Source: Acidobacteriota bacterium
Lineage (GTDB): Bacteria > Acidobacteriota > Vicinamibacteria > Vicinamibacterales > CAVVIG01
Direction: 5' to 3'
Length of the DNA: 63,322 nucleotides
Assembly: GCA_020850715.1 (NCBI GenBank)
Contig: JADZED010000021.1
Location: 1-63,322, forward strand
Both the position numbers and the translations under genes were made by a program. Shown here one piece after another: positions 26,561 to 35,389 of the stretch. A model generated the notes under the pieces. The model made no database searches and was not told the DNA's origin. It worked only from the letters and a program-made list of their open reading frames with translations. Position 1 is the stretch's first letter. The number at the start of each line of letters is the position of its first letter.

Positions 26561-27216
26561 GGCTCTTCCAGGGAGGCGCCGGCAGGCGGGCGATCGGCGC
26601 AGCGCAGACAGGCGGCAACCACGTCGGGGTCGAATCGCGCCCCGGCGTTGCGCACGATCTCCGCGTCCGCCGCCTCGCGTTCGAGGTGCAGCGACAGGCA
26701 GACCGACGACAGCGCGTCGAACGCGTCGGCCACCTGCAGCACCCTCGCGCCGGCCGGGATGGCGGTGCGCGCCAGGCCGGACGGGTAGCCGGAGCCGTCG
26801 AAGCACTCGCGCGAGGCGAGCACCAGACAGGCGGCCGGCCGGAGGAACGGCACGGCGCCGAGAATCTCGCCGGCCGCGAGCAGCTGTTCGACCGCCACGC
26901 GCACGTCGTGCGCCTCGCCGGCGCCGAGCGGCATGGCGAACCGGCCGAGATCGTGCGTCAACGCCGCGCGCTCGAGATCGGCCGTCTCGAGATCGGACAG
27001 GTCCAGCTCGCCGGCAATCGAGACGCCGAGCGAGGCGACGCGAGTGGCGTGCGCGAGCGTCTCCGGCGCGTGGCGGTAGACCGAGGCGAGCACCGCATGG
27101 AGCGCGGCGGTCGACCCGATCCCGCTGTCGACCAACGCGGCCTTGATTCGGGAGCGCCGCTCGCTCCAATCGGCCTGCCGCGCGTGAGTTGTCGGGAACG
27201 TTGTCGGAGCCCGCAT
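26554..27216 (-). CDS. HD-GYP-like domain protein, probably catalytically dead
   Basis: 220 residues. The HD core (LTHDLGRFAMP, ~100) and GYP segment (DGSGYPSGL, then IPAGARVLQVADAFDAL) are recognisable, but the intervening metal-ligand histidines of active HD-GYP phosphodiesterases are not: the HP...G position lacks His and the expected HHERxDGSGYP reads SRECFDGSGYP. It may bind c-di-GMP or a partner instead of cleaving it. It is first in the motAB operon and has a sigma-28 promoter at 27263-27289, so it is expressed with late motility genes. Confidence 0.82.
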   Translation of the reverse strand: MRAPTTFPTTHARQADWSERRSRIKAALVDSGIGSTAALHAVLASVYRHAPETLAHATRVASLGVSIAGELDLSDLETADLERAALTHDLGRFAMPLGAGEAHDVRVAVEQLLAAGEILGAVPFLRPAACLVLASRECFDGSGYPSGLARTAIPAGARVLQVADAFDALSSVCLSLHLEREAADAEIVRNAGARFDPDVVAACLRCADRPPAGASLEEPC

Positions 27217-27262
27217 GCCCCCTCTGGTCCGCACACCCACGGTGAGGGCGCGTTGTCCGGAG

Positions 27263-27289
27263 GAATCGGCGCGGCACGCGCGTTCTTGA
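27263..27289 (-). promoter_or_regulatory. sigma-28 (FliA) promoter of the HD-GYP-motA-motB operon
   Basis: Minus strand TCAA-N15-GCCGATTC, same -35 and spacing as the MCP site, and one base from its -10. It ends 46 bp before the ATG at 27216. Confidence 0.65.
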
Positions 27290-27311
27290 GCGCCGGCGGC
27301 GCGACGCCGCG

Positions 27312-27321
27312 CCCCCCCCCC
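27312..27321 (+). repeat. poly-C tract (10 C) upstream of the maf-like gene
   Basis: An uninterrupted run of ten C lies in the 216-bp region between the divergent HD-GYP and maf-like genes, followed at once by a perfect palindrome. Such tracts slip during replication and can vary promoter spacing; phase-variable homopolymers are known at maf genes in Campylobacter. Confidence 0.8.
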
Positions 27322-27322
27322 G

Positions 27323-27340
27323 ATGTCGGCGCGCCGACAT
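27323..27340. promoter_or_regulatory. 18-bp perfect palindrome, candidate operator or hairpin
   Basis: ATGTCGGCGCGCCGACAT is perfectly self-complementary and sits between two divergent motility operons, 93 bp before the maf-like ATG at 27433. It could bind a dimeric regulator. No second copy was noticed in the window. Confidence 0.45.
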
Positions 27341-27432
27341 GGATGGGAGCGTTCCGCCCGCGCGAAGCCTGCGGCAGCGACGCCTCCTTCCGCGGTATCC
27401 GCCTTGCATCCGGCGGGGTTCCAGCCTCCACC

Positions 27433-30400
27433 ATGCCGTCTCTCTACGCAGCGCGCGAAAGCCGGCCGCCGGCGCCCGGTGCCGGGGCGGCGATGGAGGA
27501 ATGGCTCGAGGGCCGGCTCGGCGAGCGCGCCGTGCCGCCGCTGCTGGTCGTGATCGGGCTGGGCCGCGGAGACATCCTGGAAGCAATCGAACGGCGGGCG
27601 CCCGCGGCGCGCGTGCTCGCCTTCGAGCCGGACGCGGCGGTGGCGGACGTCTCGCGCGGCCACCCGGCGATCCGGGCGTGGACCGGGTCGGGCCGTCTGC
27701 TCCGGCTGTGCGATCCCGATTACGCCGGCGGCGATCAGGCCTGGCGGCTCTTCCCGCCCGATCCGAATCAACACGCGCTGCTCGTGCACCCGCTGATCGA
27801 ACGGGACATGCCGCCGGGCGCCGTCCGGGCGTTGAAGGCGTTCAGGCAGATTCTGTTCGGCGCGAGGGCGAATGCCGAGGCGCGCAGACGTCTGGCGCCC
27901 CGCTACCTCGCCAACACGCTGCGCAACCTGCCCGCGATTGTGCACGGCCGCGACGTGCGGACGCTCGAGGGCGTCTTCCGCGGCGTCCCGGCCGTCGTCG
28001 TGGGCGCGGGGCCGTCGCTGGACGGTGCGCTCGAGACGTTGCGGGCGAGACGGGCAGGTGCCGTCGTGATTGCGGCCGACACGGCGCTGAGGCCGCTCGC
28101 GTGGGCGGGGCTGGCGCCGCAGATAGTCGTCGGGGTCGATCCAGGCGCGGCCAACGCGCGGCATTTCCAGGCCTTGCCATCCTGCCCGGGAACGTGGCTC
28201 GTCGCCGAGTCGGCGCTCGACCCGGCGGCCGTCCGCCGGTTCGACGGGCGGACGTTCTGGTTCCGGGCGGCACGCCACCATCCATGGCCGTGGCTCAACG
28301 AGCTCGGGATCGACGTGGCGTCGATGGATCTCTGGGGTTCGGTGCTCACGGGCGCCTTCCAGGTGGCGATCCTGGCCGGCTGCGATCCGATCGTGTTCGC
28401 GGGCGCCGACCTCGCCTTTACGGGCGGGCAGCCTTACACACGCGGCACGACCTACGAATTCGATTGGGCGCGCTCCGCCGCGCTGGGCCGCACCGTCGGC
28501 GACATCTGGCGCGCCCATCGCGAGTGGGCAAAGGCGGCTCCGTCGGTCGATCTTCATGGCGCCGAGACGCCGACTACCGAGGTGCTGAGGTCGTACCGAA
28601 ACTGGCTGGTGGCCCGTGCCGCCCAATGCCGTCGCAGGATCGTGAACGCGACCGCGAACGGCATCCTGTTCGGCCCGGGCCTCGAGCAGGCCGCGATGGA
28701 CGAGGTGCTCGCGCGGCACGGCGGCGGTGTGCCGCGGAGGCCGTTGCCCGCCGCCCGGATCGCAATCGATCGAACGCACGACATCCGGCAGCGGCTTCGC
28801 ACCCTGTCGACCGCCATCGCCCGCGGCGAGACGCCGCCGCCGGTCGGCGAATGGATCGCGTTCACCGGAGAGCCCGACGCCATGGCGGCAGGCGCCGCCC
28901 TGCGCGCGGCGCTCCGCGAGCTCGCCGCAAGCGGCCATGCTGCGGCGGAGGAGCCGCCGCCGGCGGCCTTCTGGGAACAGGCGATGGCCCGACGGCCGGC
29001 GCGCGCCGTCATGGCGCATCTGCCCGAGGCGATTGGGCGGTTGAGCGCGGCGTTCGACGGCCGAAGACCCGCCGGCGTCCTGCCCGATACGCAGCGGGAA
29101 GCGCTGCTGGAGGAGGCATTCGACCTGCTGCGTTCCCTCGGCAACACGGTTCGGGCAGCCGGCGACGGCTCGGCCTCGCCGCTCGATGCCGACGTCTTCG
29201 CTCGAACGCCGCTGTCGGCGGTGGCGGCCTGGCCGGAGGCCACCTCGTGGGCCATCGCGGTGTTCGAAGCGATGCTCGGCGACGCGCTCGACACCGCGGT
29301 GGCGGCATCGAGCTTCGCCTTCTACGGCCGACCGGAGCCGCCGGACGCGGCCGCTCCCGCCGGCGAGCGCCTCGAGGACGACCGCGGCACGCACGCGGTT
29401 GCGCTGCTGGTCCTCGAGTGGCTGCTCGCGGCCGGTATTCATCCGGGCTGGTTGCGCGGAATCGCGGCGGCCCTCCGCCTCGCCGCGCGGTCGCCGGCGC
29501 CGATTGCAGGCGTCTCGCTCGCCGTCGATGCGGCCGCCGACGGCTGGAGGCGATCGCTCGACATGCCGCTCCGCGTGAGCTCGCCGGCCCTCGCGACGAT
29601 CCTGACCGGATCGCTCACGTCCTGGGCCGAGGCGCCTGCCGCGGTCGAGCTCGCGCCGAGCCGAATCGGACGGCTCGCGGTGACGTCACGGCTGCGGCTC
29701 GGCGCGGGCACCCCACGTGCCTCGCTGGTTCCACCGAAGGTGCCGACCGTCGCGCGCGCGACGCTCGCCTACCGGCGCGACGACGGGGTCGTCTGCGTCG
29801 CGCCGCACACGACGCGCAGCTTCGTCGTCAGGGAGGACGGGACCGTCGAACCGCACGTGGAGTGGCCGCGCCCGATCACCGGCGAGGCTCGATGGGGCGA
29901 CGCCGGCCTCGTCGCCTGGAGCAACGGCACGCACCGGTGGCCCGTGGTCGTGCCGGCCTACGTGATGTTCCGCGAGCATCCTTCATCGCGGCCGGCGATC
30001 GTCGAACTGCCGTTCCGCCCCTCCATTGCGACGCGATGGCGCAATCGGATCTACTGGACCTGCTTCTCGTCGGGCGTCGGCGCGTTTACGGGGGTCGCGT
30101 CGTGGGCGCCGGGCGGCGAGGCGCGCTTCGAGGTCGAGGGGCCGCAGCTGTTCGCGTGCATCCCGGACGGCGAGGCCCTGCGCCTCGAGCCGTGCGTACT
30201 GAAGCCGGGCGGTGGGTTCGAACGTCGTCTCCTTCGCGAGGGCCTGCGGTGGACGCCGGGGCAGCCGCCTGCGGCCGTCGCGCTGGGCCCGGACGGCGCG
30301 AGGTCGAGCGTCGAGGAGGCTGGCGGCTGGACGGCGACGGCGTATCCCGACCTCGATCGGATCAGACTCTCCAGGGCCGACGGCCGCGTCCTCGCGCTCG

Positions 30401-30519
30401 TCTGCCATCGGCCGTTCCGGCTCGCGTGGACCGGACGCTCGCTGGTCGTCACGACCGCCGATCGGGACGTCCTGCTGTTCGAACGGCTGCTCGACCGCGC
30501 GGCGGCATGGGGCGGGTGA
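27433..30519 (+). CDS. motility accessory factor (Maf, DUF115) flagellin glycosyltransferase
   Basis: 1028 residues. Residues ~150-400 carry the DUF115/MptE-like domain of Maf proteins: PAVVVGAGPSLDGALETL, VVIAADTALRPLAWAGLAPQIVVGVDP, DLWGSVLTGAFQVAILAGCDPIVFAGADLAFTGG and YTRGT. Maf proteins transfer pseudaminic or legionaminic acid onto flagellin Ser/Thr before export. After ~residue 430 there is a helical stretch, then ~300 C-terminal residues of alternating strands (TRSFVVREDGTVEPHVEW and similar) unlike other Maf proteins, perhaps a propeller. ATG 27433 is tentative; ATG 27343 is in frame. Its stop shares one base with the next start. Confidence 0.85.
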   Translation: MPSLYAARESRPPAPGAGAAMEEWLEGRLGERAVPPLLVVIGLGRGDILEAIERRAPAARVLAFEPDAAVADVSRGHPAIRAWTGSGRLLRLCDPDYAGGDQAWRLFPPDPNQHALLVHPLIERDMPPGAVRALKAFRQILFGARANAEARRRLAPRYLANTLRNLPAIVHGRDVRTLEGVFRGVPAVVVGAGPSLDGALETLRARRAGAVVIAADTALRPLAWAGLAPQIVVGVDPGAANARHFQALPSCPGTWLVAESALDPAAVRRFDGRTFWFRAARHHPWPWLNELGIDVASMDLWGSVLTGAFQVAILAGCDPIVFAGADLAFTGGQPYTRGTTYEFDWARSAALGRTVGDIWRAHREWAKAAPSVDLHGAETPTTEVLRSYRNWLVARAAQCRRRIVNATANGILFGPGLEQAAMDEVLARHGGGVPRRPLPAARIAIDRTHDIRQRLRTLSTAIARGETPPPVGEWIAFTGEPDAMAAGAALRAALRELAASGHAAAEEPPPAAFWEQAMARRPARAVMAHLPEAIGRLSAAFDGRRPAGVLPDTQREALLEEAFDLLRSLGNTVRAAGDGSASPLDADVFARTPLSAVAAWPEATSWAIAVFEAMLGDALDTAVAASSFAFYGRPEPPDAAAPAGERLEDDRGTHAVALLVLEWLLAAGIHPGWLRGIAAALRLAARSPAPIAGVSLAVDAAADGWRRSLDMPLRVSSPALATILTGSLTSWAEAPAAVELAPSRIGRLAVTSRLRLGAGTPRASLVPPKVPTVARATLAYRRDDGVVCVAPHTTRSFVVREDGTVEPHVEWPRPITGEARWGDAGLVAWSNGTHRWPVVVPAYVMFREHPSSRPAIVELPFRPSIATRWRNRIYWTCFSSGVGAFTGVASWAPGGEARFEVEGPQLFACIPDGEALRLEPCVLKPGGGFERRLLREGLRWTPGQPPAAVALGPDGARSSVEEAGGWTATAYPDLDRIRLSRADGRVLALVCHRPFRLAWTGRSLVVTTADRDVLLFERLLDRAAAWGG

Positions 30520-33500
30520 TGGATCTGGCGGTCGCACTGTTCAACGACACGGGCAGCTCGCCGCACGTCGGTTGTCTCGCCGTATCGGAGGCGCACCGCC
30601 TGATGCTGGCTCGCGCCGGAGGCTTCGTGCGGCACGCCTTCTTCCAGCCCGACTGGCACGGGTTCGCGAAGCCGACGCTCGACGAGAGCGTCGAGGCGGC
30701 GTGGGCGTCGGCTCCTCTCCGCCGCGTGCTGGCCTCCTCGGACGCGGTTGTCGTCAACGGAGAAGGCACCATCCACCACGGGAACGGACGCCACCTTCTC
30801 GCCATCCTCGCCGCTGCGCAGCGCGCCGGGCTGCCGACATTCCTCGTCAACGCCGTTCTGCAGGACGCCGACGATGGGCGCGGGATCCTGGCTGCGCTCA
30901 CCGACTGCACGGTGCGCGACGCGGCGAGCGCGCGGTACCTCGACGGGCTCGGGGTGGCGCATCGGACCGTGTCCGACTCGTTCTTCGAGGCGCCGTTCCT
31001 CGGCGAGCCGATCCACGACTTCACCGGCAGAGTCGTCGTGACCGACTGCCATCCGGCGCTGGCTGGAGCGCTCGCTCCGGCATTCGATGCCGTGAAGCGC
31101 GCCCTGGGCACCCGCCGCACCGCCCATTACCTGCTCGAATCGAGCGCGCGCGCCGCCGACTGGCGGCATGCGCTGGCCGACCTTCGAGGAGCGGACGCGA
31201 TCGTCACCGGCCGCCACCACGGCGTCTGCCTCGCGCTGCGTGCCGGCATTCCCTTCGTCGCGGTGCCGTCGAACTCCTGGAAGATCGAGGGATTCCTCGA
31301 GCGGCTGCCGGGCTGTCCACACAGTGTGATGGATCTCTCGATCCCGTTGCTGGAGCGACTCGAGGCGGCGCGTGCGGCTCGCGCATGGTTCGCCATCGCC
31401 GCTGCCCGCCTGGCGGCGGAGTGTCCGCTGCCGACCTTCGACCGCCTCCGAAGCGCGCCGCCGTCGGTCCGCATCGATTCGACGGAGCCGGTCGTGCTCG
31501 ACGAGGCCACGATGTCGGCCGTGCGCGGCGTCGTCCGCCCCGACGCGCCGGTCCTTCATGCCGGCTCGGCGGACGGCAGCTTCGTGGCCGCGCTTCTCTC
31601 CACCGGCGTCGATGCGCGCGGGGTGGAAGCAGCCGCCCATCTGGTCGCCCGATGCCACGCGGCGATTCCGGGCCGGTTCCATCGCGGAATGCCCGACGCG
31701 CTGCCGTTCGGGGATCGTGCGTTCGGCACCATCGTCGTCTCCTCGGGCTGGCTCGATCACCTCGAAGACGGCGAGCTCGACGCCGCGTTCGGCGAGATCC
31801 GACGGGTGTCGTGCGGCGCGATTGTCATCGAGGCGGCCAGATCGCCGGCCCGCGCCCTCCGTGCGCGCGGCAGAGGCCGCGATCGCGGCTGGTGGGAGGA
31901 GCGGGCGTTCGCCGCGGGCCTCCGGCGGCACCCGCGTGCCGGCGCCCTGCCGCAGTTCGACGAGAGGCCTGGCGATTCGCGCCCGCTCTGCCTGCTCCTC
32001 GAAGCTGCCGATCGACCGGCGACCGGTGCGGTTCGCGACATCCGCCTCGCGCCCTGCGGTGAAGCCGGGGCGCATCTGGCCGCGTACGAATGGGCGCGTC
32101 GATATGTGAAGCCGGGCGACGTCGTCGCCCACTGCAGCCGGTTCGATGGCGTGACGAGCCTCCTCCTCGAGGGGACCGAGGCGGCACGGGTCGAGATGCT
32201 CGTTCGCGGCGGCGATCACCGCCGCGTGGCCGAGGCATCGATCGACTGCCTCGTCGTCCTCGACGACCCGGCCGCCGTGCGGGCGATCGGGCTCGAGGCA
32301 ATTGGCCGGATGCTCCGGCCCGGAGGCCGCCTGCTGTGCGCCCTGCCCGGCGACGCCGCGGCGGCCGACCTCGCCGGAGAATTGCCGCCGGCGCTCCTCG
32401 TCGACGAGGTCGCGCGCGCCGGCGGGACGCACCTCGTCAGCGTGTTGAAGGATCCTCTTGCGCCCGGGACGCCGGCATATGTCGAGCGTGTGTTTCCGTC
32501 GCAGACCGACACGCCGCCCAACGCCGTCGCATTCGCGCGCGACTACGAGCGGCCGTGGTGCGTCCACGCGATCGCCACCCCTGCGTTTCGCGCCCGATCG
32601 CCGCATCTGCTCCGGACGCTCGCGCGGCGCTGGCTGGCGGCGGCCACCCCGGGATCGGCCGACGCCGGTGCCGCGTTGTGCGTGCTCGCCTACCGCGAGC
32701 TGGAAGCGCCGGCCGGAGACCTGGAGGCGCTGCTCGCACGCACCGCGGCGTACTGCGCCAGGCCGGCGGTCAACCCGCTGGCGCGGCGTTGGCAGATCTC
32801 GCTCCGCTTCGCGTCGGGCCTGCTCCATCTGCGGCGGGGCAGCCTCGCGGCCGCCGAGCACGTGCTGCGCGACTGCTCCAGGCAGGATGCCGTTGTGGTG
32901 ACGCCGCACCTGGCGACCAAGACGACCGAGGCCGCGTGGCTCGCGGGGCGGCTTGCGTGGGGCAGGGGAGACCGTCTGCAGGCGGAGGCGAGCTTCAGGC
33001 GGGCGCTGGCGATTCTCGACGATCTGAAGCGCGCGCCGGTGGCCGACTGGATCGTGAACGACCACCGGCCCAACGCCTTCGAGTGCGGCGACGGACTCCG
33101 CGAGATTGCCGTCGCGATCGACACGGCGGCGCTCTGCGCGAACGCGCTCAGGCGGCTCGCCGACCCGGTCGGCCGGTGGCGGCCCGGATCGCGACCCGTC
33201 GAGCAGAACTTCCAGCGGAATGCCGACGTGCTGCTGGACCTGGTCGCACGGCGTGGCGGCGAGATCGACGCGCTGCGGCACGCCCTGCAAGAGACGCACG
33301 ACGACTGGCGCACCAGCTGCGAGGCCCTTCAGGATCTTCGCCGGCGCGTCGGGCCAATCGTGCCGGCGCCGGGGCCGCAGCCGCACGGTGCGGGCTTCGC
33401 ACACGCCGGGCCTGCGGCCATCAGCAGAATGAGGAGGCGCGCCATGAAGCGTGTGGCCATCTTCGGGTGCGGCCCCGCCGGACGCCGCCTCTGGGAAGCG

Positions 33501-34151
33501 CTCGCCGGCTGCGGGACCGTCGACATCGCCGGCTGGATCGCGGACGGATCGCGCACGTCGGGCCGCAGCGTGCTCGGAGCGCCGCTGCACGATCCGAGCT
33601 GGCTCGCGACCGGCCGCGTGGACGTCCTCGCGGTGGCCGACGCCGACGCGGCGGCGGCCCGACGCGCGCTGGCGCGCGCCGGCTGCGGAACCGTGCCGAT
33701 GATGGTCTTCCCGACAGACGACGCCGAGCTCGATCGATTTGTAGGCGGCAGCTTTCCCGATCCGCTGGACGGGGACCTCGCGCTCGCCGGCGACCCGGAT
33801 GCGCTCGCAATCGGGATCTTCGGCACCGGCGAAGCCGGGATGAAGGTCTGGGAAGCGCTCGCCGACATCGATGCCGCCGACGCCGTCTGGTTCGCCGACA
33901 ACGATCCGGCGCGCCAGGGCGCCCGGGTGCTGTGGCTCGACGTCATCGCGCCGGGCGAGATCCTGGCGCGCCGTTTCGACGCCGTCGTCATCGGCAGCAT
34001 GAGCCGGACGCCGATCGAGCGTCAGCTCCGGCAGCTCGGCGTCCCGCCGCCCCGCATCCTCGCGCCGGACGTGCAGCTCGCCGTCGGCTCGATCCGCCGC
34101 CAGCTCGCTGCCTCGATTGCCGGGCTGGCCTGCGGCGAGGTCGTCGCGTGA
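30519..34151 (+). CDS. multidomain fusion: polysaccharide pyruvyltransferase-like, methyltransferase-like, TPR, two Rossmann modules
   Basis: 1210 residues in one open frame. (1) ~1-300: PS-pyruvyltransferase-like domain (VVVNGEGTIHHGNGRH, IVTGRHHGVCLALRAGIPFVAV). (2) ~340-440: SAM-methyltransferase-like (HAGSADGSFVAAL, ALPFGDRAFGTIVVSSGWLDHL). (3) ~510-620: second methyltransferase-like fold with a degenerate SAM loop (VVAHCSRFDG). (4) ~690-860: TPR-like helices. (5) ~976-1195: two nucleotide-binding modules (VAIFGCGPAGRRLWEAL; IGIFGTGEAGMKVWEAL). An internal ATG at 33444 with a strong GAGGAGG (33431-33437) could make module 5 separately. ATG 30519 is coupled to the maf-like gene (TGATG). 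Likely flagellar-glycan modification; activities unproven. Confidence 0.78.
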   Translation: MDLAVALFNDTGSSPHVGCLAVSEAHRLMLARAGGFVRHAFFQPDWHGFAKPTLDESVEAAWASAPLRRVLASSDAVVVNGEGTIHHGNGRHLLAILAAAQRAGLPTFLVNAVLQDADDGRGILAALTDCTVRDAASARYLDGLGVAHRTVSDSFFEAPFLGEPIHDFTGRVVVTDCHPALAGALAPAFDAVKRALGTRRTAHYLLESSARAADWRHALADLRGADAIVTGRHHGVCLALRAGIPFVAVPSNSWKIEGFLERLPGCPHSVMDLSIPLLERLEAARAARAWFAIAAARLAAECPLPTFDRLRSAPPSVRIDSTEPVVLDEATMSAVRGVVRPDAPVLHAGSADGSFVAALLSTGVDARGVEAAAHLVARCHAAIPGRFHRGMPDALPFGDRAFGTIVVSSGWLDHLEDGELDAAFGEIRRVSCGAIVIEAARSPARALRARGRGRDRGWWEERAFAAGLRRHPRAGALPQFDERPGDSRPLCLLLEAADRPATGAVRDIRLAPCGEAGAHLAAYEWARRYVKPGDVVAHCSRFDGVTSLLLEGTEAARVEMLVRGGDHRRVAEASIDCLVVLDDPAAVRAIGLEAIGRMLRPGGRLLCALPGDAAAADLAGELPPALLVDEVARAGGTHLVSVLKDPLAPGTPAYVERVFPSQTDTPPNAVAFARDYERPWCVHAIATPAFRARSPHLLRTLARRWLAAATPGSADAGAALCVLAYRELEAPAGDLEALLARTAAYCARPAVNPLARRWQISLRFASGLLHLRRGSLAAAEHVLRDCSRQDAVVVTPHLATKTTEAAWLAGRLAWGRGDRLQAEASFRRALAILDDLKRAPVADWIVNDHRPNAFECGDGLREIAVAIDTAALCANALRRLADPVGRWRPGSRPVEQNFQRNADVLLDLVARRGGEIDALRHALQETHDDWRTSCEALQDLRRRVGPIVPAPGPQPHGAGFAHAGPAAISRMRRRAMKRVAIFGCGPAGRRLWEALAGCGTVDIAGWIADGSRTSGRSVLGAPLHDPSWLATGRVDVLAVADADAAAARRALARAGCGTVPMMVFPTDDAELDRFVGGSFPDPLDGDLALAGDPDALAIGIFGTGEAGMKVWEALADIDAADAVWFADNDPARQGARVLWLDVIAPGEILARRFDAVVIGSMSRTPIERQLRQLGVPPPRILAPDVQLAVGSIRRQLAASIAGLACGEVVA

Positions 34152-35389
34152 TCGAGCGATTCGACGACCGGGATCGCGAGCTGCGGATCGCGCGCCTCGA
34201 GCGCGAGAACGAGCGGCTGCGCACCTCGCTGGCACGGGCCGAGCTGCGGGCCGCGCCCGCGGGGCACGCGGCCCTGCTGCGGGACGCGGTGGCGTGCGCC
34301 GGCGACGGACTGCGGTGCCGCCATCCGGCCACGCCCGGACGGATCAGCGTCATCATCCCCGCCTACAACGCGGGCGCCTCCCTCGAACGGGCCGTTCGTT
34401 CGGTCTGGGCTCAAACCTTGGCGCCAGAGCGCGTCGAGATCCTCGTCGTCGACGACGGCTCGACCGACGGCACGCGCGAGGTGGCCGGGCGCCTCGCGGC
34501 GGCGAGTCCGATGCCATTCCGCCTCCTCGGGCACGACGGGGGCATCAACCGGGGGGTGGCGCCGACCCGCCACCGAGCCGCCGAAGAAGCGACCGGCGAG
34601 CTCGTCGCGCTGCTCGACGCCGACGATGCGTTCCTGCCGAGGCGGCTCGCCGCCGCGTTCGAAGCGCTCGCCGATCGCGACGCGCTGGCCGCGGTCTGCA
34701 GCCTGGGCCGCAACGTCGACGCCGACGGAGATCCTGTCGTCGGCCACAACGGCAGCGGACGGGCGGGCGAGTGGCGGACGCTCGGCGCGGACCTGCGCCC
34801 ACCGTTCACCTTCGATCAGTTGTGGCGCGTCGATCCGATAGCGAACTCGTCGCTGACGATCCGCCGCGAGGCCCTCGAGCGCGTCGGCGGGTTTCCCGGA
34901 CTGATGGCGCACCAGGCGGAGGACTGGCTCCTGGTCCTGAAATTGAGCCTGCTCGCTCCCATCCCCTGCCTCGATCTGGAGCTCATCGAATACGTGCACC
35001 ATCCCGCCGCCTACACGAACACGTATCACGCGTCCGGCTTTCACGAGGGCGCTCGGCTCGAGGTGTTCTATCACCTCGCCTGGTGGATGCTGCGCTCGCC
35101 GGCGCACGCTGAAGCCGGCGCGCGGTTCTTCCGGCAGCACTACCCGCGGCTGATTGCCGAGCACCAGCGGCTGCTGCCGCTGGTGCGCGACTACTATGCC
35201 GGCGGCGGCCGCCCGGCTGCCGGCGCCGCCGGCATCGGCGAATATCTCGATCGGCTGGCGGCCGAGACCGACATGCTGCGCCGCGTGGCGCGGGTGAAGA
35301 TGCGCGAGAGCAAGCGGCTCCGCCGGCTGCTGGCGCGCCGCGCCGCCGCGGCGGTCACGCCGTCTTCGCGCGAGTCCGCGGCGCGCTGA
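34148..35389 (+). CDS. family 2 glycosyltransferase
   Basis: 413 residues. An N-terminal coiled coil (DRELRIARLERENERLR) precedes a GT-A fold (~65-300): ISVIIPAYNAGASLERAVRSV, ILVVDDGSTDGTREV, the DxD-type LLDADDAFLPRRL, and QAEDWLLVLKL. A helical Arg-rich tail follows. It would transfer a sugar from a nucleotide donor onto the glycan chain in the cytoplasm. GTG 34148 overlaps the preceding stop (GTGA). The 3' end overlaps the convergent TylF-like gene by 35 bp. Confidence 0.9.
   Translation: MIERFDDRDRELRIARLERENERLRTSLARAELRAAPAGHAALLRDAVACAGDGLRCRHPATPGRISVIIPAYNAGASLERAVRSVWAQTLAPERVEILVVDDGSTDGTREVAGRLAAASPMPFRLLGHDGGINRGVAPTRHRAAEEATGELVALLDADDAFLPRRLAAAFEALADRDALAAVCSLGRNVDADGDPVVGHNGSGRAGEWRTLGADLRPPFTFDQLWRVDPIANSSLTIRREALERVGGFPGLMAHQAEDWLLVLKLSLLAPIPCLDLELIEYVHHPAAYTNTYHASGFHEGARLEVFYHLAWWMLRSPAHAEAGARFFRQHYPRLIAEHQRLLPLVRDYYAGGGRPAAGAAGIGEYLDRLAAETDMLRRVARVKMRESKRLRRLLARRAAAAVTPSSRESAAR

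Noticed and set aside
27339..30518. Upstream extension of the fusion gene frame through the maf-like gene
   Set aside because: The open frame continues to 27339 but runs in a different frame over the well-supported DUF115 gene; the TGATG at 30517-30521 gives the natural start.
30051..34235. Minus-strand open frame of 1394 codons under the fusion gene
   Set aside because: Antisense to the 1210-residue fusion with its recognised domains; no motif and no ribosome-binding site.
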